A stretch of DNA of 20,658 nt from Candidatus Magasanikiibacteriota bacterium (GTDB lineage: Bacteria; Patescibacteriota; Patescibacteriia; Magasanikbacterales; UBA922). The notes below the pieces were generated by a model, which was not told the origin of the DNA, did not search any database, and saw nothing but the letters and a program-made list of their open reading frames with translations. How positions within the stretch are numbered: position 1 is the first letter of the stretch; each line of letters starts with the position of its first letter. Position numbers and translations under genes: made by a program. The stretch spans positions 1 to 20,658 of the forward strand of contig JAHFIC010000003.1 in NCBI GenBank assembly GCA_023246555.1. The letters are read 5' to 3'. Shown here piece by piece: positions 1-6,534 of the stretch.

Positions 1-845
1 AAATGCCCTGGCTGTGCGTAGAGCGGCGAACCAACGTACTGAACGAAATCATTCCTATTACCAGAAGCATCCACGATTCTTCCGCTTGCTTCATCCAAAT
101 GCCACAAAGCCATGGTGTGGCTATCAATGGCCGGCCCGCCAAGATTCAAAAGTTGAGCAACACCAGCCGTCACTTCAATCTGAGCCGAGTCGTATACGTA
201 CTCTCTTGGTCGAAAAAAATTCCAATGTTCAGTACCACAACCATTCTCGTCCGCTTTGAGTGTCATCTGCCCCGAAACCGAGCTCGTGATATTGCCATCA
301 TCGCTTTCATACCCAGAAACAGACGCCCATTGAGATTGGTCGGGCCCTTCTGCCCAATCGGTTTGTGTCCAATCGGTTGAGTCCCAATTGCTAAGATAGC
401 CAACACGCTGCACCGTATTGGTCATGCCAGTGCGAGATTGCCAATGCACGCTCACCGTGACAAGCTGAGTCTGGACATCGATAGAGTTTGCGGGGCAGAC
501 AGCAATATTGTTCGCCACATCTCGACACACCGTTGCCAGTGTCATGACGCGGGTAAATTTATTATTGATGAGCTCAGACGCGCCCGGATTCATTACCCAC
601 TGCCCATTCTGAACCGACACGATGCCCGGTGTTGTCGTCAGTTCATTCCACGCGCCATCACGCACCGAGCGAATCGCTTCGATCCCCTCTTGCGCCAAAA
701 GTTCTGCCTGAGTTTCCTCAGCGCCAAGTTGCAAACCATTGAAACTACCAATGGTGAGGGTGACAATCGACCCGGCTATGAGCGCAAAAAACGCCAGGGC
801 AACGATAACTTCGATCAATGACTGTCCACATTTGCATGGCGGCAT
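1..845 (-). CDS. Type IV pilin-like (pseudopilin) protein with LamG-type domain, partial
   Basis: I translated this frame directly: 281 codons stay open from an ATG at 845 to the left edge, so the C-terminus is missing. The N-terminus has a short basic leader, then Gly followed by QSLIEVIVALAFFALIAGS. This is a class III prepilin signal with the conserved Glu at mature position 5 and a hydrophobic helix, so prepilin peptidase probably cleaves after Gly7. About residues 240-281 contain ALWHLDEASG and DASGNRND, typical of the start of a LamG/concanavalin-like fold. The start lies 4 nt after the stop of the upstream pseudopilin gene, and its ribosome-binding site (GGAGGA) is formed by that gene's last codons. 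It is the last visible gene of the pil unit, so it probably acts as a minor pilin or pilus-tip adhesin. The pilin assignment is firm; the adhesin role is inference. Confidence 0.85.
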   Translation of the reverse strand, partial: MPPCKCGQSLIEVIVALAFFALIAGSIVTLTIGSFNGLQLGAEETQAELLAQEGIEAIRSVRDGAWNELTTTPGIVSVQNGQWVMNPGASELINNKFTRVMTLATVCRDVANNIAVCPANSIDVQTQLVTVSVHWQSRTGMTNTVQRVGYLSNWDSTDWTQTDWAEGPDQSQWASVSGYESDDGNITSSVSGQMTLKADENGCGTEHWNFFRPREYVYDSAQIEVTAGVAQLLNLGGPAIDSHTMALWHLDEASGRIVDASGNRNDFVQYVGSPLYAQPGH

Positions 846-849
846 AAAA

Positions 850-1314
850 TTATTCCTCCACCACCACGCCAAGCGAATTCACGCTAATGAACCGGCTGCC
901 GTTCACGGCGTGAACAATAGTAATAGTCCCAATGGAGCCTGGGTTGACCGGCAAACCAAGACCAGTTAAAAAATGCACATCATTGTCGACGATGGTGGTT
1001 GATAAGGTGAGTGCTTCCCCGACGTCAAATATTCGATCATATGCGACATCACGCAGAGCATATGATGCGCCTTGGTACAAAATATATCGGTGTGGTTCAA
1101 ATTGGACACCATGCTCATTGTTGTTCAGTCCACTCTGGCTTTGCCCTTGGGCCAGTCGAACATTCTGGACGATCTGCGCCGCCAATTCATTGATCTCAGT
1201 CGAGGTCTGTAGAGAACTATACAAGGATGCCCCGGCAGAAACCACAATGACCATGATGCCGATCACGATTAAAAGTTCAACCATCGTAAATCCGGTTTTG
1301 AATTTCGGATTCAT
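850..1314 (-). CDS. Type II secretion/type IV pilus pseudopilin (GspH/FimT-like)
   Basis: This is a short protein of about 154 residues with a prepilin leader (MNPKFKTG), cleavage before FTMVELLIVIGIMVIVVSAG, and Glu at mature position 5. The rest is a globular beta-rich domain of GspH/FimT size. Two adjacent ATGs (1317 and 1314) are possible. The second is preferred because the purine-rich GGGGGAG then lies 5 nt upstream instead of 2. The gene follows pilC by 11 nt (8 nt if the first ATG is used) and precedes the LamG pseudopilin by 4 nt, so it belongs to the same transcript. It probably forms part of the pilus fibre or its initiating tip at the outer face of the membrane. Whether it is the major pilin cannot be told from sequence; the GspH-like length and single copy favour a minor pilin. 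Confidence 0.85.
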   Translation of the reverse strand: MNPKFKTGFTMVELLIVIGIMVIVVSAGASLYSSLQTSTEINELAAQIVQNVRLAQGQSQSGLNNNEHGVQFEPHRYILYQGASYALRDVAYDRIFDVGEALTLSTTIVDNDVHFLTGLGLPVNPGSIGTITIVHAVNGSRFISVNSLGVVVEE

Positions 1315-1325
1315 CATAGCTCCCC

Positions 1326-2453
1326 CTAGGATTGACGGCCAATATTACCGGTAATGTTATAAATAGGCGTAATAATGGAAAGTGCCAAAAAGCCCACAAT
1401 GATGCCAATAATAATAAGCAATATTGGCTCAATCCCAGTAGAAAGTGTTTTCGCGTCATTATCAACTTCTTCTTCAAAAAAACCGGCTAAATACGACAAC
1501 GAATCTTCTAATTGGCCAGACTCCTCACCCACCGCAATCATGCGCGTTACTAATTTTGGAAAATATGTTTCGTGGGAGGCGAGCAAACGCGATAGTGGAA
1601 TACCGGAACTCAAACGGCCAGCAACATCATCGAGAGCGTGCGTGTAATAATAATTACCGATGGCGTCTCGAGTGATGTTCACGGCCTCAATGATCGTCAA
1701 GCCACTTTTGAGCAAGGTCGACAGCGTTCGACAAAAACGGGCGATATTGCTATTGCGAGAAATTGATTTGACAATCGGAAAATGAAGAAGAAACCAGTGT
1801 GTCACTGGTCGGCTGAATGGTTGCCTACTCACCCAGACCAAAATCAGAATACAGGCAATGATACTCGCAAAAAGTAAGGTGCCATGCGCTTGTACTAAAT
1901 TCGCAAACGAGATCAACGCCCGTGTGGTGATGGGTAATTTAATATTCAACCCTTGAAATAATGGGGTAATTTTAGGGAGAATAAAAAAAGAAATCCCCAT
2001 GCCAAGCGCGAATGTGGCAATCAATATAACAATCGGATAGAGCATTGCGCCTTTTATTTTATCAACGAGCTCTTTTTCTTTTCGCATTTGCTCGGCGACA
2101 TGCTCAAGGTTTACTTCGAGCGATCCAGATGTTTCACCGGCATACACCGCATTCACGAAGAGCTGTGAAAAAACATTTGGATACGCGGCCAAGCTGGCGC
2201 TGAGCGGCTGACCGGCTTCGACGGATGCTTTCACACTCTGCACAATTTTTTTTGGTTTGCCTGATAATGAATCAGTGGAGATGTCGAGCGCTTCGAGCAC
2301 GGTCAAACCAGACTTGATCATTACCGACAAATTTCGCGCAAAAAGCGCCCGCTGAGTTTGATTAAATCCACCAAAGGAAATGTCCGATCGCCAACGACTT
2401 TTTTTCACGGCTGATTTTTTTGTATCCATAAGAGTACCATCAAAATTACTCAT
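1326..2453 (-). CDS. pilC: Type IV pilus inner-membrane platform protein PilC
   Basis: The product is about 375 residues with two type II secretion F (GspF/PilC) domains. The first begins near FARNLSVMIKSGLTVLEALD and the second near FCRTLSTLLKSGLTIIEAVN, a clear internal duplication typical of the family. Each is followed by hydrophobic segments, and the protein ends with a long membrane helix (ILLIIIGIIVGFLALSII). PilC sits in the cytoplasmic membrane and couples the PilB motor to pilin polymerisation. The open frame extends 6 codons further upstream, but the ATG at 2453 is preferred because GGGAG lies 5 nt before it and it overlaps the pilB stop by only 8 nt, which suggests translational coupling. 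No residues typical of the family appear to be missing. Confidence 0.93.
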   Translation of the reverse strand: MSNFDGTLMDTKKSAVKKSRWRSDISFGGFNQTQRALFARNLSVMIKSGLTVLEALDISTDSLSGKPKKIVQSVKASVEAGQPLSASLAAYPNVFSQLFVNAVYAGETSGSLEVNLEHVAEQMRKEKELVDKIKGAMLYPIVILIATFALGMGISFFILPKITPLFQGLNIKLPITTRALISFANLVQAHGTLLFASIIACILILVWVSRQPFSRPVTHWFLLHFPIVKSISRNSNIARFCRTLSTLLKSGLTIIEAVNITRDAIGNYYYTHALDDVAGRLSSGIPLSRLLASHETYFPKLVTRMIAVGEESGQLEDSLSYLAGFFEEEVDNDAKTLSTGIEPILLIIIGIIVGFLALSIITPIYNITGNIGRQS

Positions 2454-4182
2454 ACTCACTCCCAGCGACACGCAGAATTTCGGAAATTGTAGTGACGCCC
2501 TGAATCACCTTGTCAATGCCATCTTCGACCATCGTCGTCATCCCTTCACTTCTGGCAATCGCCGTAATCTGACTACTGGATTGCCGAGTGAGAATTGCTT
2601 CTTTTATGCGTGCGCTCATTTGTAAAACTTCAAAGATGCCAACCCGCCCAACATATCCTGTGTTTTCACAGAGCCGACAGCCCTCCCCCCTATACAGACG
2701 CACGGTTAAGAGTGCCGCTTCATTACCAAGACGCTTGATAAATGCGTCATGAACCACTGGCTGGGTAGCGAGACTGGCGACTTCCTCGTCTGAAGGGGCA
2801 AAAGAAGTACGACAGTTCTCACAAACTTTTCGAACCAGACGCTGCGCCATGGCGATATGAATGGTTGAAGCAACCAGGAACGGCTCGATCCCCATATCCA
2901 AGAGCCGAGGCAAAGTCGTTGCCGCATTATTCGTATGCAACGTAGACAAAACAAGATGTCCTGTCATGGCGGAATTGATCGCGATGTCGGCTGTTTCGTG
3001 GTCGCGAATTTCGCCAACCATAATGATATTTGGATCCTGTCGGACAATCGCGCGAAGTCCGTTGGCAAACGTAAGATTTGTCTTAGGGTTGACCTGAATT
3101 TGGGTGACACCATCCACCGCGTACTCAACCGGGTCCTCGATTGTCGCGATATTGACATTGCGTTGGTTCAAAATTTTTAAAATACCGTACAGAGTCGTTG
3201 TTTTCCCCGATCCTGTCGGCCCTGTCACCAAAATCATCCCCACGGAATTTTGGATGGCTTTTCTCACTTGAGCGGCATCGTGGGATGCCAAACCAAGATC
3301 ATCCAACGTCAAACTGCGATTGGTTGCAGAAAGCAGTCGCAGAACAATATTTTCGCCTTGCGTGGTCGGCACGATCGACACCCGAACATCAATCTTTATG
3401 GGGATATTTTTTTTATCGATGACATCCGGTTGTGTCATGACAAAGCTCATTTTCCCGTCCTGTGCCGCCCGATGCTCATCGGTGCGCATTTTAGCCAAAA
3501 TTTTTACACGTGCAACGACCATCTCGAGTATCGTTTTTGACAGCGGCAAAATATCGTTCAAAATACCGTCAATGCGAAACCGGATCATGGCTTGTTCTTC
3601 CATTGGATCAATATGGACATCCGACGTCCCGTTGGTTTCGGCATAGTGGAGGATAGTGTCTACCAACGCTACAATACTTTGTTCTCGTTGGTTTTTGGTT
3701 AATGTCGGACTCTGCAGTCGATCCAAAATCTTCTGGACTGCTTCTGCGGCGCTCGCTTGATAGCGAGAAGCCGCTAATCGAAAATTCTTTATTGTCGTAT
3801 AAAAAGGTTCCACCATAAGTCCACTTCGCTTTTCCACGAACCGTCTCATCTCCAGATCATTTGGATCAATCATGGCGATACTGATCGTCGTCGCATCTTT
3901 CGCAAAGGCGATAACACCTTTCGCGCGTGCCACTGCTTCTGGGATCATATGCAATATGTCGTCCGGAATCTTCTGTTTGGCCACATCAACATAATTCACG
4001 CGCAAGTGATTGGCAATCAGCTGTCCGACATGCTCGTCGGAAATCATTCCTGCATCGACCAGATAGTCCTCGATCGGCACACCGCTTTTTGTGGCGGCAA
4101 TTTGCGCTTCGTTCAATTGCGTTTCGGTCATAACATTTGAGCCGAGGAGCAACTGGGTCAATTGTTCTGAAGTGATCGTCAT
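2446..4182 (-). CDS. pilB: Type IV pilus assembly ATPase PilB (GspE family)
   Basis: A 578-residue secretion ATPase. Residues 15-130 resemble the MshEN/GspE N-terminal domain. The ATPase core has Walker A GPTGSGKTT at 321-329, the Asp box ATIEDPVEY near 346-354, Walker B around IIMVGEIRD at 386-394, and a His-box LSTLHTNNA at 412-420. Two CxxC pairs (Cys454/457 and Cys502/505) form the zinc-binding insert that marks PilB/GspE extension ATPases; PilT retraction ATPases normally lack it. It hydrolyses ATP at the cytoplasmic base of the pilus to drive pilin addition through PilC. The ATG overlaps the stop of the upstream response regulator by 4 nt (ATGA). No PilT is visible in the window. Confidence 0.96.
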   Translation of the reverse strand: MTITSEQLTQLLLGSNVMTETQLNEAQIAATKSGVPIEDYLVDAGMISDEHVGQLIANHLRVNYVDVAKQKIPDDILHMIPEAVARAKGVIAFAKDATTISIAMIDPNDLEMRRFVEKRSGLMVEPFYTTIKNFRLAASRYQASAAEAVQKILDRLQSPTLTKNQREQSIVALVDTILHYAETNGTSDVHIDPMEEQAMIRFRIDGILNDILPLSKTILEMVVARVKILAKMRTDEHRAAQDGKMSFVMTQPDVIDKKNIPIKIDVRVSIVPTTQGENIVLRLLSATNRSLTLDDLGLASHDAAQVRKAIQNSVGMILVTGPTGSGKTTTLYGILKILNQRNVNIATIEDPVEYAVDGVTQIQVNPKTNLTFANGLRAIVRQDPNIIMVGEIRDHETADIAINSAMTGHLVLSTLHTNNAATTLPRLLDMGIEPFLVASTIHIAMAQRLVRKVCENCRTSFAPSDEEVASLATQPVVHDAFIKRLGNEAALLTVRLYRGEGCRLCENTGYVGRVGIFEVLQMSARIKEAILTRQSSSQITAIARSEGMTTMVEDGIDKVIQGVTTISEILRVAGSEYE

Positions 4183-4565
4183 ATTGGAGACTGAAGGTAC
4201 TTCTTAATAATCTCAATGAGCCTAAACAGTGGTGTGTCCGACTTGACAAAATAATCCACAGCGCCAAGTTTTTTGCATTCAGTAATATCTTTCGGTTGTC
4301 CCAAATTTGAGAGAATGATTACGGGAATGTGTTTCAGTGCATCGTCCGTTTTTATTTCCTGCAAAACCCAAAACCCATCTTTTTTGGGCAAAATAAGATC
4401 CAACAAAATTAAATCCGGCGACTCTTTTTTAATGAGTGCCATCGCCTCCTCTCCATCACCGGCCACGAACACATGAAAACCCGCATGCGTCAAGCCGGCA
4501 GTATAGGCTTTCTTAATAAAATAATCATCCTCAGCCAGTAAAATGTTGTGCATTTTTTCTGTCAT
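4179..4565 (-). CDS. Single-domain (CheY-like) response regulator
   Basis: A 128-residue receiver domain with no output domain. The acidic pair Asp13/Asp14, the phospho-acceptor Asp56 in DLILLDLILPKKDG, Ser86 in IILSNL (Thr/Ser switch position) and Lys108 in DYFVKSD are all present, so it should be phosphorylatable. The start ATG overlaps the kinase stop by 4 nt, and its own stop overlaps the pilB start by 4 nt, so kinase, regulator and pilus motor are translated in series. Without a DNA-binding domain it presumably acts by protein contact. By analogy with CheY-like pilus regulators such as PilG/PilH, the pilus machinery is the likely target. That link is inferred from context only. Confidence 0.93.
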   Translation of the reverse strand: MTEKMHNILLAEDDYFIKKAYTAGLTHAGFHVFVAGDGEEAMALIKKESPDLILLDLILPKKDGFWVLQEIKTDDALKHIPVIILSNLGQPKDITECKKLGAVDYFVKSDTPLFRLIEIIKKYLQSPI

Positions 4566-5509
4566 AGAGCAGTACGTGATTTCATCCCCTGGAGCGGGAA
4601 CTTTACAAAAAATTCTGACCCTTGACCTTCGCTGGATTCAAACCAGATCCGACCGCCACCTAACTCGACAATCATTTTTATGACATACAAACCGAGGCCA
4701 GAACCGGTTGTGTCAATTCTTGCAGCAATATCGCTACGAAAAAATTTTCTGAAAATCTTTCCGCGAATGTCGGCTGGTATACCAATTCCATTGTCCTTCA
4801 CTGAAAACAAATACCCATCGACCTGTGATTCCAATGTAACAACGACATCGCCTTTGCCGGACCTGGCGTATTTTACCGCGTTACTGATTAAATTAATGAC
4901 TACTTGCCTCATGAGCGTCTCATCAAGCGGAATGAGCGGCAAGGGCTGTTCCGGTTTCACAAAGGCAAAATTGCAATTTTTAGCTTTAATCCAGCTTTTC
5001 AGCTCATCGATGACATCAGAAATCAGAGCGACAAAATCCGTCGGCTCGATGGCAACGACCAATTTACCAGCTTCCATGCGGGAAACATTGAGGAGGTTAT
5101 TGGTGAGACGAATCAATTTATCGGTCGATTGTTGAAGATCCTTCACATAGTCCTTTTGTTCGGCGTTCAGTGGTCCAACCGTCTCATTCTCTAACAGTTC
5201 CAAAAAGAGTTTGATCGCGGTGAGCGGCGTCCGTAATTGATGCGAGGCCAAAGAGACAAATTCGTTTCTCGTTTCATCAATATCCTGTCCAGAGATCATT
5301 TTTTTAACGAACGGCGCATAACCAAAAAAATATATGACCGAAAAACTCATGGCTGTCAAAAAGAAAAGGCGAATGCTTGCTTCTGCAACACCGGACACAA
5401 ACAGAGAGCGGCCCAGCACCGGTATCACGCCGAATTCCGTAACCAAAAAAACCACCGCTAGAGAGGCAAACAGCCTAATTGGTGAATAAGTAGATTTGTC
5501 TAAATCCAT
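4562..5509 (-). CDS. Membrane sensor histidine kinase
   Basis: A 315-residue kinase. Two predicted membrane helices (about residues 12-30 and 46-63) flank only a short external loop. A HisKA dimerisation domain with the phospho-acceptor His90 in SLASHQLRTPLTAI follows. The HATPase domain has an N box (NLISNAVKYA), G1 box (DNGIGIP), F box (FRKFFR) and G2 box (GSGLGLYV). With almost no extracellular domain, it probably senses something within the membrane or at the pilus base. It heads the pil transcription unit and is followed directly by its likely partner regulator with a 4-nt overlap. No clear ribosome-binding site precedes the ATG at 5509. All catalytic motifs look intact. Confidence 0.94.
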   Translation of the reverse strand: MDLDKSTYSPIRLFASLAVVFLVTEFGVIPVLGRSLFVSGVAEASIRLFFLTAMSFSVIYFFGYAPFVKKMISGQDIDETRNEFVSLASHQLRTPLTAIKLFLELLENETVGPLNAEQKDYVKDLQQSTDKLIRLTNNLLNVSRMEAGKLVVAIEPTDFVALISDVIDELKSWIKAKNCNFAFVKPEQPLPLIPLDETLMRQVVINLISNAVKYARSGKGDVVVTLESQVDGYLFSVKDNGIGIPADIRGKIFRKFFRSDIAARIDTTGSGLGLYVIKMIVELGGGRIWFESSEGQGSEFFVKFPLQGMKSRTAL

Positions 5510-5914
5510 AATATTATCGCGCTTGTATATAATACCAAAATAGAAATTAAAATGAAAGATTATGACCTATCTTACACTCCTCCAATTATACCCCAGATAA
5601 AGTCCGCACGATGGTTGGCTCAAAACAATGAAAATTTTACTTTGGTGGTTAAGTAAGCAGACCAAATTAGAGATTCGAGTCTTCTTAAAAATGCCGGCTT
5701 CAAAAGTTATGGTGAAAGGCAAAAAACTTCAATTTTTGGCGAAAAAGGGCTGGCGCGTTGTCGCCGAAATCGGCCCCAATTCTACGTGGCTCGGGGGGCG
5801 GGCGGCCGCCGAGCGGCCTATTCGAAGTCGTCGCTACGCTCCTCCCACGAAAGGGCTCGCCCTCTCGTGTACTCACCCCGACAACGGTGGGAAACTCCCG
5901 TTTCCCAAACCCTT
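5510..5914. other. Non-coding stretch, GC-rich in its second half
   Basis: No convincing gene was found on either strand. The first part (5510-5700) is AT-rich. From about 5740 it becomes GC-rich and full of potential hairpins. GGGCTG near 5748 can pair with CGGCCC near 5770; GCTCGG near 5789 with CCGAGC near 5809; CACGA near 5847 with TCGTG near 5869, with AGGG/CCCT inside. GGGAAA near 5890 pairs with TTTCCC near 5901. Open frames here lack ribosome-binding sites and family resemblance, and read like translated structured RNA. The density of inverted repeats and the terminator just downstream suggest a structured RNA or a palindromic repeat element, but I do not recognise it as tmRNA, RNase P RNA, SRP RNA or 6S RNA. 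Confidence 0.4.
5529..5557 (-). promoter_or_regulatory. Possible promoter of the kinase-pil operon
   Basis: On the minus strand TATTAT (5534-5529) is preceded, 17 bp upstream, by the poor -35 candidate TTTCAT (5557-5552). It lies about 20 nt before the kinase ATG in AT-rich DNA, where the operon's promoter must be unless transcription starts further upstream. The -10 is good and the -35 is weak. Confidence 0.35.
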
Positions 5915-5939
5915 CCCGGTTCAAATCCCGGCTCCACGA
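5915..5939 (+). pseudogene. tRNA-like 3' end (T-arm and acceptor) without a recognisable 5' half
   Basis: CCCGG at 5915-5919, loop TTCAAAT at 5920-5926 and CCCGG at 5927-5931 form a T-arm with one C-C mismatch in the middle of the stem. CTCCACG and A (5932-5939) follow in the place of acceptor strand and discriminator. No matching CGTGGAG 5' acceptor strand, D-arm or anticodon arm is found within the preceding 400 nt; the nearest is CGTGG at 5785. A strong terminator follows immediately, as expected for a transcribed tRNA. It may be a decayed tRNA, a tRNA 3' fragment left by integration, or an interrupted tRNA. Confidence 0.35.
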
Positions 5940-5984
5940 GAGCAAAAGAAATTACTCCCGAAATGGGAGTAATTTCTTTTGCTC
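5940..5984. terminator. Bidirectional terminator, perfect 20-bp stem
   Basis: Positions 5940-5959 pair perfectly with 5965-5984 around the loop GAAAT. Each arm carries TTTCTTTT or its complement, so an RNA from either strand would have a GC-rich upper stem next to U-rich sequence. It lies exactly between the convergent tRNA-like end (plus) and tRNA-Asn (minus), and overlaps the last 3 nt of tRNA-Asn. Confidence 0.75.
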
Positions 5985-6053
5985 GGGGGGCGGGATTTGA
6001 ACCCGCGACCAATTGGTTAACAGCCAACTGCTCTACCGCTGAGCTACCCCCGA
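5982..6053 (-). tRNA. tRNA-Asn (anticodon GTT)
   Basis: A 72-nt cloverleaf reads cleanly on the minus strand. The acceptor TCGGGGG pairs with CCCCCGA, with discriminator G as is normal for Asn. The D-stem is GCTC/GAGC, and the anticodon arm GTTGG-CTGTTAA-CCAAT has GTT in the loop. The T-arm is GCGGG-TTCAAAT-CCCGC. The 3' CCA is not encoded. The D-loop is short (7 nt). It has its own promoter upstream and a 20-bp hairpin terminator downstream. Confidence 0.95.
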
Positions 6054-6070
6054 ATATGATGAACACTGCA

Positions 6071-6099
6071 ATAATATACTAAACAAAATTTTTTTTCAA
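6071..6099 (-). promoter_or_regulatory. Promoter of tRNA-Asn
   Basis: On the minus strand TTGAAA (6099-6094) and TATTAT (6076-6071) are separated by exactly 17 bp. Each matches the housekeeping sigma consensus at 5 of 6 positions. Transcription would start about 10 nt upstream of the mature tRNA 5' end. Confidence 0.7.
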
Positions 6100-6112
6100 G
6101 ACTGACAATCGC

Positions 6113-6141
6113 TTGACAAACCTCTGCCCCCATAGTCCAAT
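6113..6141 (+). promoter_or_regulatory. Promoter of the DUF5658-like gene
   Basis: A perfect TTGACA at 6113-6118 is followed after 17 bp by TCCAAT (6136-6141, 4 of 6). The start point would fall near 6148, just before the strong ribosome-binding site AAAGGAGG at 6153-6160. Confidence 0.55.
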
Positions 6142-6165
6142 ACAGTACAGAGAAAGGAGGTAGCA

Positions 6166-6489
6166 ATGAATACCTCGCAAAGAAAAATCTTTTGGCTGTT
6201 TGCGATCCTTATCATCGCAAACGGCATTGATCTGATCGCAACAATCTACTTCCTTGAAAGTAAGTGGATGATTGAAGCCAACCCGCTCATGGCGGCGGCG
6301 TACGAACTATCCCCGCTTGCGTTCACCGCCGCAAAACTCGCGCTTGTATCTTTCTTTGGCATTTTGCTCCTTTTCCTAGACAAAAACGCGGAAGACCCTC
6401 GTGGTTTTGCGCGTAAGGGGCTGTACACGGTTGTCATTTCATATATTGCCGTGTCTCTCTATCATGCGTTCTTTCTTCTTATCAGATAG
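6166..6489 (+). CDS. Small membrane protein, DUF5658-like
   Basis: A 107-residue protein with three predicted membrane helices (about 10-30, 50-71 and 85-106). The first helix contains NGIDLIATIYFLE followed by MIEANPLM. The Asp in the helix and the ExNP motif resemble the DUF5658 group of small membrane proteins of unknown function. The start is well supported: AAAGGAGG lies 5 nt before the ATG, the strongest ribosome-binding site in the window. It has its own TTGACA promoter and a UUCG-loop terminator, so it is monocistronic. A strongly initiated, self-contained gene suggests a well-expressed housekeeping membrane component. No enzymatic residues are evident. Confidence 0.85.
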   Translation: MNTSQRKIFWLFAILIIANGIDLIATIYFLESKWMIEANPLMAAAYELSPLAFTAAKLALVSFFGILLLFLDKNAEDPRGFARKGLYTVVISYIAVSLYHAFFLLIR

Positions 6490-6492
6490 CAT

Positions 6493-6514
6493 CGAGTCCT
6501 TCGGGGCTCGTTTT
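6493..6514 (+). terminator. Intrinsic terminator with UUCG tetraloop
   Basis: CGAGTCC (6493-6499) pairs with GGGCTCG (6504-6510), one T-G wobble, around loop TTCG, followed by TTTT. It directly follows the stop of the DUF5658-like gene at 6489. Confidence 0.75.
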
Positions 6515-6518
6515 CATA

Positions 6519-6527
6519 TGCTATACT
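6519..6527 (+). promoter_or_regulatory. Extended -10 promoter, probably giving a leaderless mRNA
   Basis: TGCTATACT is an extended -10 element (TGn plus TATACT). No clear -35 is seen. Exactly 7 nt separate the -10 from the ATG at 6535, so transcription would begin at or next to the start codon. No ribosome-binding site is present. Confidence 0.6.
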
Positions 6528-6534
6528 ATATTAC

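Larger units (their letters stand above)
5789..5994. repeat. 14-bp direct repeat flanking a 178-bp segment
   Basis: GCTCGGGGGGCGGG occurs at 5789-5802 and again at 5981-5994. The second copy spans most of the 3' acceptor and T-stem of the tRNA-Asn gene. An exact duplication of a tRNA 3' end around a short atypical segment is what integration at a tRNA would leave, but the motif is low in complexity and chance is possible. Confidence 0.4.

Noticed and set aside
3..380. Open frame of 125 codons on the plus strand at the left edge
   Set aside because: The minus-strand frame here continues an unmistakable prepilin from 845 and is the coding strand.
5560..5939. Possible tmRNA ending at the tRNA-like T-arm
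   Set aside because: No 5' GGGG...TTCGAC-type start, no tag reading frame ending in Ala-Leu-Ala-Ala, and no pairing partner for the acceptor strand.
5628..5972. Open frame of 114 codons on the plus strand, and several overlapping frames up to 6082 on both strands
   Set aside because: They run through the structured GC-rich segment, the terminator and tRNA-Asn, lack ribosome-binding sites, and have compositions typical of translated RNA genes and palindromes.
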